Part shown: piece by piece, positions 12,341-24,130 of the stretch
Numbering within the stretch: the first letter of the stretch is position 1
Layout of the letters: each line of letters starts with the position of its first letter
Assembly: GCF_001659605.2 (NCBI RefSeq)
Contig: NC_035172.2
Span: 35,113,016-35,177,015 of the forward strand
Length of the DNA: 64,000 bases
Direction: 5' to 3'
Origin: Manihot esculenta
Lineage: Eukaryota; Streptophyta; Magnoliopsida; Malpighiales; Euphorbiaceae
Translations under genes and position numbers: made by a program
Notes under the pieces: model-generated
Seen by the model: the letters and a program-made list of their open reading frames with translations, nothing else
Databases searched by the model: none
Told to the model about the DNA's origin: nothing

Positions 12341-12980
12341 ACTTAGGTACCCCAGATGAGATAGAGGGATTTTTGATCCGTCCGGCCGAGGTGATGTGCT
12401 TATGTGTTGCATTCCATGAGAGCATGTTTTATCACCTGTTATCTTATGACTATTCTACTCACTGGGCTATCGTAGCTCATCCCTCTCCCCTAACTCCAGT
12501 TATGCAGGTTCAGAGGTCAGAGAGAACTCAGCAGGGTACAGGAAGAGTACAGAGTTTTGTAATAGCTAGTGTGGACATGTAAATGTATAGAGATAATGTA
12601 TATGTACAGTGTATGTACAATGTTTAGAATGGTGCTTGATTTATAAGACTTGTAATCCCTTTGTGGAGTCACATGATCAGTTTATGTATGTTTCTTTATT
12701 GTTGTATGTTTATGAGCAAAACCAGGCTTAACATTATGAGTTTGATCCGCCTAGGGCCATGAGGAGCTCTAGTAGGGATTAGTAGAGCACAGAGAGAGTG
12801 CATGCACAGGTTAAGCCTTGGAATGAAGAAAAGTTTTGTGTTTTTACAGCAATTGTATGATCATGTATGGGATTTCACAGGTATACAGACAGAATAGCAG
12901 GCTTACTACGGGTCCCGGCGACCTTAAGTCGATCTGGATCCTAGTGCCGGTGGCAGTTCGGTTTCCGGGCTGTTACAGAT

Positions 12981-12992
12981 TGGTATCAGAGC
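12981..12992 (+). promoter_or_regulatory. Primer binding site (initiator Met tRNA type), element 1
   Basis: TGGTATCAGAGC lies three bases after the LTR end. It matches the complement of the plant initiator tRNA-Met 3' end, the usual primer for Tekay/Del and many other plant LTR elements. Confidence 0.9.
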
Positions 12993-13198
12993 CCTAGGTT
13001 CATATGGTCGGACCTATAGAGCTAGAGTTGGGCTCATAGAGAGGTTTAACAGGTCAAGCACCATAGGAAAACATGTCCACTAGGATAGGATGTCAATCCT
13101 GTCTATATGCTGATGTGCAATGCCATGAGTTATGCATGTGCATGTTTTTGATGTGTTGCTTATGTATTATGTGTTTTGTGTTTTCCCAGAGAGTGAAG

Positions 13199-16100
13199 AT
13201 GCGAGGAACTCGTCGATCCGCGAGATTGACTGGAGTCCCACCTGTAAGTGAGGGTATAGCTGCTCGTCCACCTGCCTTGCCAAGGGCAAGATCTCACAGG
13301 TCAAGCAGGGAAGGAACGTCACGAGACCCTAGAAGGTCTTCTGACGAGAGCAGGAGAGGAGTAAGCAGAGGGGGAAGGTCAGTAGAAGAAAGAGGTGTGA
13401 TGGGAGAGGATCAGAGTAGAGATGTAAGCATGGGTGTAGAAAGGTCAGAAGAAGGTATGGGGGAGTCCCAAGGAGGCGCACAGGCCTCGGGGTTTGGCTA
13501 TCCACCCTTTCCTCAGGGCCCCGAGTATCCGATGGGAGGCACGTCGGATTACTCCAGCTTTGCCCCATATCCACCCTACATGCCATATATGCCCTATCCT
13601 TCCTTCTATCCACCATATCACATGTATCCACCCCCACCTGTTCATCCAAGTCCAGTACAGCCGGAAGTGAGAGAACCAGTTCCTCCACCACCACCACCTC
13701 CTGAACCAGTAGCCCCTGTTGTGGAAGCACAGCAACCCAGTTCTTCAGGGGGAAGTAAGGTGAAGATGACCGAGTACTTAAAGTTGGATGCTCCTAAATT
13801 CAATACAGGAGATGATCCCTTTGAGTATCTCAATGCAGTTAGAATGATAACAAGTGAGTTGGGAGCAGATGATGGTAGAGCCATTGAGATGGCAGGGTTC
13901 ACGTTAAAGTGTAAGAAAGCTAGAGAATGGTTCAAGAACTATGTGGACCCGAGACTGGAGAGTATGATATGAGAAGAGTTCGCCAACGAATTTGCTGGAT
14001 GGGCTTTTCCTGACAGTTCTAGGGAACTAAAGGTTGTGGAGTTTGAGCAGTTGAGACAGACGGAGGTGATGAGTGTTGATGAATATACAGATAAGTTCCT
14101 GGAATTGTTGCCCTATGTCGGTCAGGCATATGATACAGATCAGAAGAAGGCAAAGAGATATGCCACAAGGCTTCATCCCAGGTATTTCTCTTTGATTCTT
14201 CATGCGGAGAAGGAAAGTTTCCACTCTATTGTGGATGCTGCGAGAAAGATGGAGGCCAGTGCCATAAGTCAAGGTGTAGTCAAGGCACAGTCTTCTGGTG
14301 TTAAACCAGGTTCCTCCTCACAGAGTACAGTAAGTGCAAGTAAGAAGAGATGGGAGAAATTCAGAGGAAAGAGAGGCAAGTTCTGGAACAGGCTTAAGTC
14401 GGGTCTGGGAATGAGTAGTGGCTCCAGTTCTGGCGCAGATTTTCCAGTGTGCAAGAGGTGTGGCAAATAGCATAGAGGAGCTTGTCAGTTGGGATCCACA
14501 GCCTGCTATAGATGTGGGCAGGAGGGACATTATGCACGGGAATGTCCTCAGGCGACTTTGGTTGCACCATCCCAGCAGATGAGTACGGGCAGTGTAGTAC
14601 AGCCAGTAGCTGCAGCCCTACCACCAAGCAGTGGTAGAGGAAGAGGAAGAGGGGCAGCCTCTTCATCAGGGATGGGTTCCCGAGGTGCAGGTCCGTCAGC
14701 CCCAGCACGGATTTTCACCCTGACTCAGCAGGAGGCAGACACGTCGAACACGGTGGTGTCAGGTAATCTCATCATTGGGTGTTCAGAGGTGTATGCTTTA
14801 ATGGACCCCGGTGCTTCTCACTCTTTCATTTCTTCTAGAGCTGCAGAGAGGTTGGGTCTGATAGTGTCTGAGTTAGAGTGTCCTCTATGGGTCAGTGGAC
14901 CCAAATGTGATCCATCTTTGGCAGAGTCAGTCTGTCGGTTCAGTCCAGTGTGCATAGAGGGTAGATACCTTCCAGCTGACCTGGTGGTTCTAGAGTTGAC
15001 AAATTTTGATGTCATTCTGGGGATGGATTGGTTATCTACGTATGATGCGACCCTGAACTGTAGAGACAAGGTAGTCAGTGTTAGAGACCAGGATGGGTCA
15101 GAGTGTGTCTTCAGAGGAGACAGGAGAGGGACACCTAGAGGTTTGATATCAGCCCTCCAGGCTCGTAGGATGTTAAGGAAGGGGTGTCAGGGCTTCCTAG
15201 CGTATGTGAGAGAGCTAGACAGTCAGGTTAGGGAACCATCCTCAGTACCAGTGTTTAGAGACTTCCCAGATTTGTTTCCTGCAGAGCTTCCAGGACTACC
15301 CCCTGATAGGGAAATAGAGTTCGAGATTGAGTTGATGCCCAATGCCAGACCGATCTCTATTCCTCCCTACAGGATGGCACCAGCAGAGTTGCGAGAGTTG
15401 AAAGAACAGTTACAGGATTTGGTAGCTAAGGGTTTCATCCGCCCGAGTACCTCACCCTGGGGTGCTCCAGTATTATTTGTCAGAAAGAAGGATGGACCTC
15501 TGAGACTTTGTGTCGACTACAGACAGTTGAACAAAGTCACTATCAAGAATAAGTATCCGTTACCCAGGATCGATGATCTATTCGACCAGCTGGCAGGAGC
15601 AGGTTGTTTTTCTAAAATAGATCTAAGATCCGGATACCACCAGTTGAAAATCAGGGAAGGAGATGTATCCAAGACTGCTTTCAGAACCAGATATGGGCAC
15701 TATGAGTTCCTGGTGATGCCGTTCGGGTTGACTAACGCCCCTGCAGCATTCATGGATCTCATGAACAGGGTTTTCCGGGAGTACTTGGATCGTTTTGTGA
15801 TCGTCTTTATTGATGATATTTTGGTGTACTCCAGGAATGCAGAGGACCATGCCCAACATCTGCGGATAGTACTGCAAACCTTGAGAGAGCATGGCTTGTA
15901 TGCCAAGTTCTCCAAGTGCGAGTTCTAGCTAAGGAGCATTTCCTTTTTGGGACATGTTGTATCAGAGGACGGTATAGCAGTAGATCCCAAAAAGGTAGAG
16001 GCAGTAGCCAACTGGCCTACACCCACGACAGTGACGGAGATCAAGAGTTTTCTGGGTTTGGCAGGCTACTATCGGAGGTTTGTGCAGGACTTCTCGAAGA

Positions 16101-18148
16101 TAGCTGCTCCTATGACCAAACTGACCAGAAAGAATCAGAAGTTTGTGTGGTCAGAGGAAAGTGAAGAGAGTTTTGCAGAGTTGAAGAGACGTTTAACTTC
16201 AGTACCGGTGTTAGCACTGCCGATCAGTGATGAAGATTTCACAGTGTTCTGTGATGCATCCCGAGTGGGATTAGGTTGTGTGTTGATGCAGAATGATAGA
16301 GTAATAGCTTATGCTTCTAGACAGCTGAAGAAGCACGAGCTGAATTACCCGACACACGATCTGGAGATGGCAGCTGTTATCTTTGCACTTAAGATGTGGC
16401 GGCATTACCTCTATGGGGTAAAATGTGAGATCTATACGGATCATAAGAGCCTGCAGCACATCTTAAGTCAGAGAGAGTTAAACTTGAGGCATAGACGGTG
16501 GGTAGAATTGCTCAGTGATTACGATTGTAAAATCCAGTATCATCCGGGCAAGGCTAATGTTGTAGCTGATGCCTTAAGCCGAAAGTCACTTGGCAGTTTA
16601 TCCCACATTGTAGTAGAGAGAAGACCGGTGGTGAAGGATTTCTACAAGCTCGTGGAAGAAGGGTTACAGTTGCAGGTATCTGGTACGGGTGCTTTGATCG
16701 CACAGATGAGAGTGACACCAGTGTTTCTAGAGCAAGTGGCTCTGAAACAGCACGAAGATCCCGAGTTAGTGAAGATTGCTAGGACTGTTCAGTCTGGCAA
16801 CAGTTCAGAGTTCAGATTTGACGGTGAGGGGATTCTTCGACACGGTAAGAGGTTATGTGTACCAGATGATAGCAGTTTGAAGGCAGACATTATGAGGGAA
16901 GCTCATAATACGCGGTATAGCATTCACCCGGGAGCCACCAAGATGTATCAAGATCTGAGAAGGGTGTATTGGTGGCCAGCAATGAAGAGAGAAGTGGCAC
17001 AGTTCGTGTCAGCCTGCGAGACATGTCAAAGGGTGAAGCTAGAGCACCAGAAGCCGGCTGGAATGCTTAACCCACTGCCGATTCCAGAATGGAAATGAGA
17101 GAACATCGCTATGGATTTTGTAGTGGGATTACCGGTGACGTCTAACAGATTAGACTCCATATGGGTGATTGTGGATAGACTCACTAAATCTGCTCACTTC
17201 ATGCCAGTCAGGAGTAACTACTCTGTGGACAAGTTGGCGCAGGTGTATGTAGACGAGATAGTAAGGTTGCATGGAGTTCCAGTGTCGATAGTATCAGATC
17301 GAGGACCTCAGTTCACCTCCAGGTTTTGGCGGAGTCTGCAAAATGAAATGGGCACAAGGTTGGATTTCAGCACTGCTTTCCATCCACAGACAGACGGTCA
17401 GTCAGAGAGGACCATCCAGACCATTGAAGATATGCTGAGAATGTGTGTGTTAGACTTTGGCGGTTCTTGGAGGCAGCATCTACCTCTGGTGGAGTTTGCC
17501 TACAACAACAGCCATCATGCTAGCATAGGGATGGCTCCTTATGAAGCTTTGTATGGGAAAAAGTGCCGAACACCTGTTTGCTGGGAAGAGGTAGGAGAGA
17601 AAACTCTTGCAGGGCCAGAGTTAGTTGAGATAACCAGCAAGTTAGTGCCTATCATCAGAGAGAGGATCAGAACAGCTGTAAGCAGACAGAAAAGCTATGC
17701 AGACATCCGTAGGAAGCAGATAGAGTTCCAGGAGGGGGATATGGTATTGCTTAAGGTGTCTCTGATGAACGGAGTGGTTCGGTTTGGAAAGAAGGGTAAA
17801 CTGGCCCCACGGTACATTGGTCCCTTTGAGATCTTGCAGAAGATCGGGCCTGTGTCGTATAAGCTAGATTTACCGACTTCTATGGAACGAATTCACCCGG
17901 TATTCCATGTTTCTATGTTGAGAAAGTTTGTGTCAGATCCAGAGAAGGTTCTTAGTGAACCTGAGGTGGAAATCTTAAGTGATCTCACCTATATAGAGCA
18001 GCCAGTGCGGATCCTTGACACCTAGATCAGAAAGTTGAGAAACAAGGAGATACCAATAGTGAAAGTTCTGTGGAACCACCACAACCTAGAAGAGTGCACT
18101 TGGGAGACTCGGGAGTCCATGCTCCAGCAATACCCGTATCTGTTTTAA
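13199..18148 (+). pseudogene. Element 1 gag-pol polyprotein with five nonsense codons
   Basis: One frame of 1,650 codons runs from ATG 13199 to TAA 18146-18148 with no frameshift. It is broken by TGA 13970, TAG 14468, TAG 15926, TGA 17096 and TAG 18023. In order it holds the gag region (proline/tyrosine-rich stretch, then the retrotrans_gag core), a CCHC zinc knuckle near codon 435, protease DPGAS near 535, reverse transcriptase with FIDD near 870, RNase H from about 1010, integrase HHCC then DDE core (about 1236-1455), and a C-terminal chromodomain-like tail (about 1600-1650). Compared with element 2, stops 1, 3 and 4 replace Trp codons and stop 5 a Gln codon. All are explained by C-to-T change on one strand. 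The element cannot make a full polyprotein without readthrough. Confidence 0.93.
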
Positions 18149-18190
18149 GGTTAGTTTTCCCCTTTTCTATGTGTTTATGTTGTGTTAGGG

Positions 18191-18225
18191 ACATTCGGGG
18201 ACGAATGTTCTTAAGGGGGAGAGAA
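18191..18225 (+). promoter_or_regulatory. PPT and adjacent hairpin, element 1
   Basis: The polypurine tract AAGGGGGAGAGAA (18213-18225) directly abuts the 3' LTR and primes plus-strand synthesis. Just before it, ACATTCG-GGGA-CGAATGT (18191-18208) is a perfect 7-bp inverted repeat, also present and longer in element 2. Confidence 0.85.
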
Positions 18226-20399
18226 TGTAATACCCGGCTCGAGTCCGGCATCGGCATTCCTGTAGTCCGGTGGAATCTCGGGTGTCGGAACCCGCGAGAA
18301 GGGTAAGGCATATGTTTTCTAAGGTTTTTCACTTGTTTTCATGTGGTGAAGTGTTAAAAGACTTGAGTTTTGAAAGAAAAGCAACAAGGGAGAAATGCAA
18401 AGGTTCGGCCGCCGAAGGTCACTTTAGGCCGCCGAACATTGCATGGTTGCGGCTTCACGTTCGGCTGCCGAAGGTGGTCTGGCCAGCCACCTATAAAAGG
18501 GCCAAAGGTCGGTGAGAGGAGGGTATTTTCTCCTCCACTTGCAGCCAGAGGTGAGTTCCAGCCTCTTCCACGTTGACTTTCATGTTTTCCATGATTTTCA
18601 TCAAATCTTTCAAGAGTTTTAAGAGTTTTGGTGACTTTTGAAGGTTTTGAGCAAAAGAACCAAGTTTTGGAGCTTGGAGCTTTGGAAGAGCTTTTCTTCA
18701 TATCTCCACGTTAGGATCCTTCATCCTCAAGTTGTGTAAGAGGTAAGTGAAGATCCTGAGCTTCTTTGATGATTTTGAAAGGTTTTATGAAGTTTGTATG
18801 GGTAGTATGCATGTTTAGGTTTAGGTGAGGGTTTTGGTAATTTGTGGTGTTTCAGCATGTTTAAGTGTTATGTGCTATGTTTGTTTGGGGTTTTAGGGTA
18901 GTTTTAGACCCCTTTGTGCATATATATGTGTATATGCTAGTTGGGAGTAGTTGATATGCATGTTTGTAGGTTTTTGGGCAAAGTTTGCATGAAACAGAGC
19001 AGGGTTCTACCCTTTGGGCAAAACCAGGTTCGGCCGCCGAAGGAAGGTTCGGCCGCCGAACCCCTTGTGGAGGCAGTTTCGGCTGCCAAAGGTTGCCTCC
19101 GAAAGCTAGGCTTTCGGTTTAGAAAGGGACTTTCGGCCGCCGAAAGAGGGAGTTTGGCCGCCGAAAGTGTGTGAGTTTCGTCTCTGGACGAGACCTTCGG
19201 CCGCCGAAGGTGCCGCCGAACATGCATGAGTTTCGTCTCTGGAGTAGGGTTTCGGCCGCCGAACCTGCCGCCGAAAGTGCCCTGTCCAGCTTTCTTTTGC
19301 ATGTTTTATGTGATGGTTTTAGGATTGTTTAGGGGGGTTTTGGGGAGTTTCTTAGAGATGTTCTTGAGTGAGTTTAGTCCCTCATTTGAGTCCACCTGTG
19401 TAGGTACGGACCAGAGGAATCAGGGAGGTCAGCAGTAAGTCCAGTGTCAGAACCTGCAGAGTCTATTCAGAGATAACCAAAGGTGAGTGGAATTTAACTT
19501 AATGTTTTAATATGAGAACTGAATATTTTATCATGCTTCATGCATCATGACTATGCTATAGGGTGAGTGCATTAGTGTACACAAAGATGATGCATTGCAT
19601 TTATCCTTGTACTTGGCATTGCTCCTTGTACATTGTTTATGTGAGACGGCACGGACTTCGTGAGGATTCATTAGCCCTCAGAGGAAAGACCTAGAACAGC
19701 CCTACGGGGACCAGGCACAACACAAAGACCTGGAACAGCCCTACGGGGACCAGGCACATGGTACTTAGGTACCCCAGATGAGATAGAGGGATTTTTTATC
19801 CGTCCGGCCGAGGTGATGTGCTTATGTGTTGCATTCCATGAGAGCATGTTTTATCACCTGTTATCTTATGACTATTCTACTCACTGTGCTATCGTAGCTC
19901 ATCCCTCTCCCCTAACTCCAGTTATGCAGGTTCAGAGGTCAGAGAGAACTCAGCAGGGTACAGGAAGAGTACAGAGTTTTGTAATAGCTAGTGTGGACAT
20001 GTAAATGTATAGAGATAATGTATATGTACAGTGTATGTACAATGTTTAGAATGGTGCTTGATTTATAAGACTTGTAATCCCTTTGTGGAGTCACATGATC
20101 AGTTTATGTATGTTTCTTTATTGTTGTATGTTTATGAGCAAAACCAGGCTTAACATTATGAGTTTGATCCGCCTAGGGCCATGAGGAGCTCTAGTAGGGA
20201 TTAGTAGAGCACAGAGAGAGTGCATGCACAGGTTAAGCCTTGGAATGAAGAAAAGTTTTGTGTTTTTACAGCAATTGTATGATCATGTATGGGATTTCAC
20301 AGGTATACAGACAGAATAGCAGGCTTACTACGGGTCCCGGCGACCTTAAGTCGATCTGGATCCTAGTGCCGGTGGCAGTTCGGTTTCCGGGCTGTTACA
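18226..20399 (+). repeat. Element 1 3' LTR
   Basis: Same termini and internal structure as the 5' LTR, 2,174 bp. It differs by about six substitutions and a one-base C-run change near 18911. It is followed by TSD AAGTT. Confidence 0.95.
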
Positions 20400-20404
20400 A
20401 AGTT

Positions 20405-20968
20405 CATCTTGATATGAATTATTTGTGTTGTGACGTATTCATACGATCATATGTTTTATTAAACTGTTTTTGTTGATATTTCTGTTCACTAGACTCTTGT
20501 AGCTTATTCCTTTTCCCTAATCCCATATTTACATGACCAAAATTAACTCGGGAAAACAGCAAAGTTGTGTGGTATAGTCATAATGTAATAGTTTAGTTGT
20601 AAACATATAATTTTTACTGTGGATTAAAATTGTGTTTTGTCCGAATTTCTTTTTATAATCCCTTATTTATGATCTTTTATGTGAAAGTTTAAAATTTAAA
20701 TTATATTGAACCAAACTTGAGATATAAAATATTGACCATACTGGAGCATTTGATGAGAACTCTAGTATGAGTTTTATGTTTTCAGTTATAATGCATGCAC
20801 ACATCAAGTTTTGGTTAATGAAATAGAAATATTTTATATGCTTGTGTGATCATATATGATATTATATCAGGTGTAACATGATGTATAATAGATTTGCTAC
20901 GGGCTCCGACAACCTTAAATTGATATGAACTTTAGCGTTGGTAGCGGTCTTATTTTCAAATCGATACA
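20405..20968 (+). mobile_element. Old Tekay-like solo LTR, 3' part
   Basis: This continues the solo LTR interrupted at 10802. The end block 20891-20968 (TTTGCTACGGGCTCCG..., then TTAGCGTTGGTAGCGGTC... ending ATACA) lines up with the 3' ends of both Tekay LTR families. It is followed by AGTCT (20969-20973), the exact duplicate of the bases before 9345. Confidence 0.85.
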
Positions 20969-20973
20969 AGTCT

Positions 20974-21347
20974 GGTCCAAAGCACGCGCATTTATGACCT
21001 CGCTTAAGGCTAGTGGAGCTGACCATCACATTGAGAGTCATATCTAGTCATATCAGGTCGTGCCTTGTTCGCCTAACCTTTATCAAAGTTGATTGTCTTC
21101 AATTATCAAGACCTAATCGAACTTTATTAATATCATTAGGAAAAAAACACAAATAAATTTGGTAGAAGAACTAAACTAGAAAATAAGTGTGGAACTTGAG
21201 TTAGATCCTTTTTCAGAGTGAAAAACTAGTGGAAGGTAAATAAATCAGTGAGCTCATGATGATGAAGAAAGTACGGAGATGAAGTATCGTCGAGAGAATT
21301 GACATTGTTGTTGGATCAATTTGCGAATAATAACTAATATCGCTAGT
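20974..21347. other. Non-coding DNA right of the solo LTR
   Basis: No gene is seen. It may be the internal region of the small element bounded by the 8688 and 21371 repeats. Confidence 0.4.
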
Positions 21348-21442
21348 TCTCTGATACCAGCTCATACACATGAGCTACTGCAGCGGCAGCTCCATATCAA
21401 TCACAAGCTTAAATAATAAATAGAACTGACTAACTACTTCTA
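21348..21442 (-). repeat. PBS-like site and direct repeat copy B (possible TRIM-type LTR, minus strand)
   Basis: CTCTGATACCA (to 21359) is the complement of an iMet-type PBS. It is followed after about 11 bases by TGAGCTACTGCAG (21371-21442), which repeats the sequence at 8688-8789. A PBS beside a repeat in this orientation fits the 5' LTR of a minus-strand element. The copies are diverged and the ends are unclear. Confidence 0.4.
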
Positions 21443-22429
21443 TGTATATTATTAATATAATTTTATGTATTTTAAATAATAATTTATACAAGAGATGTTT
21501 TCAGATACTTTATTTTTAAAATTCAACTATTTTATAAAACATTTTAAAATATATTATTAAGATAAAATATCTCAAAATGCTTTTTGTAAAATTCAAAGTA
21601 AAAAAGAAAGTAGCACTTTGCTTAACATTGTATTTTAATTTTTTCATTTTTATAGATTTTAATAATAATAATAATAATGATGCCTTTGCACGTTAATCTA
21701 AGTCACTTTATAAAAAAATAAATTGGCTTTATTTATTATTATATAAATAGTTAAAATTTTAATTTAACGTAAATTAAATAAAATAAAAGTAAATTAATAA
21801 TTAGTAACAACTTATAAATTTTATAAGTATTCAAATTTAAGTTTTTCACTAAGAAATTAATTTTGATTATATTTATTATTAAGTTAAAAAAATTAATTTA
21901 ACGGTGCATTGAATAAAACAAAAATGAATTAATGAGGGTAAAATCTAAAAATGCAAAAAGACAATAATAAATTATTAATATTATTATTTTATTTATTTTC
22001 TAAATTCAATGGATATTTTTATTTGAAAAAAATTTATATTAATTTTATAAAATATATAAAATAAAAGGAATAGTAAGATATGGAACGGTAGAGTTACTTC
22101 TCTATAGAATATCATGAATTCTAGTTTAAAGGAACTAATACATTCACAATAGGTATATATTTCTTTTAAATTTAATATTATTTTTAATTAATATAGTTGA
22201 ATACGACTCGTTTATAGAAAGAAAAAGTGTAACGTGAATACCGAGATTTATGAAGAGGAAGGTAAATTTAAAAAAAAAAAACTATAATTAGAAACAATTT
22301 TAGGCAGTGTTATAGTTTTTTTTTAAAGCAAAACTGATGATTGTATTAATAAAATTTCATTAAACAAAAAGATATATTATTTCAAACTGAGAGACGATTA
22401 TGCCTAATAAATTTTCTAGTTAAAAGTAT
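21443..22429. other. AT-rich intergenic DNA
   Basis: Strongly AT-rich with ATA and AAT runs. No coding frame or transposon terminus was recognised. Confidence 0.6.
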
Positions 22430-22870
22430 GAGTATTTAGAGTAGCAACGAACCCATCTAACAGAAATATCAGTTCTAGAATCTAACAAAAATTTATTATC
22501 ATTCAAAATCAAACCACTGCATAAGATAATTTGATAAAAATACTCCTCAAATGCCTGTCGAAACCCTGCATAAAATAATTGAGCAAAAATACTCCTCCTT
22601 CTTTCTTATCTCTCGAGCATAAATATTAAAGTATCCCGAATAAAGTCACGGAATGGAGTTTTTACGAGATAAATCTCAAATAAGGTTCTAAAACTGACGT
22701 AATCGTTACGATTCCAGAAACTCATAATAACTAGTAAACCTCCATTGAACATTACCTTCCGAAACAACCGAATCAATAAAATTTGAAGAATAGTTAACCA
22801 CAAAAACAGACACATGACTCGACTCTTCCACATTAACGAAAGGTCTCATCTCAATCATTGTCTATTGACT
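22430..22870 (-). mobile_element. Degraded LINE remnant (endonuclease domain region)
   Basis: Read on the minus strand in broken frames, it resembles the apurinic-type endonuclease of plant L1-like LINEs. Seen are VNVEESSHVSVFVVNYSS, then VQWRFTSYYEFLES (compare the usual WRFTGFYGxP motif), then in another frame RRRSIFAQLFYAGFRQAFEEYF and FLLDSRTDISVRWVR. Several stops and frame changes show it is dead. No reverse transcriptase part, poly-A tail or TSD was found, so it is a short internal piece. Confidence 0.6.
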
Positions 22871-23656
22871 GAGAATTACGAAAAAATTTCATGCAAAAAC
22901 TAAGAGTTTTTATTTTCATAAAAAATAAAATGTTCGACTTATAATTAGTAACCAAAATTTTCAATATATTAACTGTCCGAGAATTGCCGAGTTTTCGGCA
23001 GTTCCAACACAGAACGATCATTGCCGACTATCCCAACCTTTGACGGGAGGAACCGTTTCACTGTTGCCTGTCAAATTAACATTCACAGGGGTATTGTAAG
23101 ATTAATTTAATTTAAATTAATTATAAAATTTATATAGATTTTAAGTAATTAATCATATTTCTATTTAAATTCCTTTTAATTAAATCACAATTCAAAAATT
23201 TAAATTTATATGCAACATTTTCTTAATTTATTTAAAATTCAAAAATTTTAATATATTTTAGAAATAAAATAGAGATCATTTAATTGAATACATTAATAAT
23301 AAATTCCTAACAATCTATCTATGATTATATTATATTTATATATAAAAATAGAAATAGTGGAACAATGAGATTACCTAAAATACCCTTAATTTTTTTAATT
23401 ATTAACAATTACCCTTAAATTTTAAAATGAATAACAATTTTTGTTAATTAAATTAAGCTATTTAATTTTAATATTTTAAATTTAGTATATATAAATACTA
23501 AAAAAATATTTTGAGATAAGATTATTATTAAAAAATAAGACTATACATTTAAAATGAAATTTAATTTTTTATTTAAAAATAAAATTATAATAAAAAATAA
23601 TAAGATTATAAATGAAAAAAATTCATTTTCAATATAATATGATTTTCTTAAATGCA
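22871..23656. other. AT-rich intergenic DNA
   Basis: No gene is seen. A GC-richer patch at 22975-23090 has no recognisable identity. Confidence 0.6.
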
Positions 23657-24130
23657 GATGTGAGCCGTGTTCGGTTCAAACTAAAAAAATCGATCGAACC
23701 GAATTAATTTAAAATTTTAGTTTGGTATTTTATTTAATTCGGTTCGATTCGATTTTTAATTTCAGAAATTTTGATTATTTCGATTTGGTTTGATTTTGAT
23801 AAGAAAAAATTAAAAAAATCAAACCGAATTGATTAGTGATAATAATATGTTATTTTCAATAATATGGAGAAATTAAATCATATTAAAATTAAAATATTTT
23901 AATTAAATTTTAAAATATTAAAAATAAAGCGTAAAATATAAAAATTTTATTAAAAATCAAAACCGATCAAATCGAACTGAATCAAATAAAATCAAATCGA
24001 TTTGATTTGATTCAATTTCTGATCAGAATTAGTTCGGTTTAATTTTCATAAATACTAAAATTTTAATTTTCAATTTATTCGATTCGATTTAGTTTAATTT
24101 TAAACTGAACCAATCGAATATTCACCCCTA
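23657..24130 (-). repeat. GGTTCGG-type inverted-repeat element, copy 1
   Basis: An AT-rich element of about 470 bp is dense in TTCGGTT/AACCGAA blocks. Its right end ATTCACCCCTA is the complement of the left end TAGGGGTGAGCATTCGG of the copy at 58733, and its left end matches that copy's right end. It is therefore the same family in opposite orientation, probably a MITE-like non-autonomous element. Confidence 0.65.

Larger units (their letters stand above)
10803..12977 (+). repeat. Element 1 5' LTR
   Basis: It starts TGTAATACCCGG and ends CGGGCTGTTACA, so it has TG...CA termini. It contains a TATA box, six perfect GCC dyads (10981, 11607, 11626, 11710, 11774, 11829), near-perfect ones, and two 39-bp tandem units at 12263-12340. 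Several small open frames inside it on both strands are artefacts of the GC-rich dyads and recur in the 3' LTR. Confidence 0.95.
10803..20399 (+). mobile_element. Ty3-gypsy LTR retrotransposon, Tekay/Del-type chromovirus, element 1 (complete but coding-defective)
   Basis: The element is 9,597 bp, with 5' LTR 10803-12977, PBS 12981-12992, gag-pol frame 13199-18148, PPT 18213-18225 and 3' LTR 18226-20399. It is flanked by perfect TSDs AAGTT at 10798-10802 and 20400-20404. The domain order gag-protease-RT-RNase H-integrase-chromodomain defines a Ty3-gypsy chromovirus; long LTRs and the iMet PBS fit the Tekay/Del clade. By eye the two LTRs differ by about six substitutions and one single-base indel in roughly 2,175 bp, so insertion is recent. 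It landed inside an older LTR of a related family. Five in-frame stops make it non-autonomous as it stands. Confidence 0.95.

Noticed and set aside
10847..12582. Many open frames on both strands of the LTRs (for example 10931-11278 minus, 11515-11880 minus, 12215-12412 minus)
   Set aside because: They recur exactly in the 3' LTR, consist of repeated GCC-dyad translations (AAE, RPP and similar runs), and match no protein. They are by-products of GC-rich repeats.
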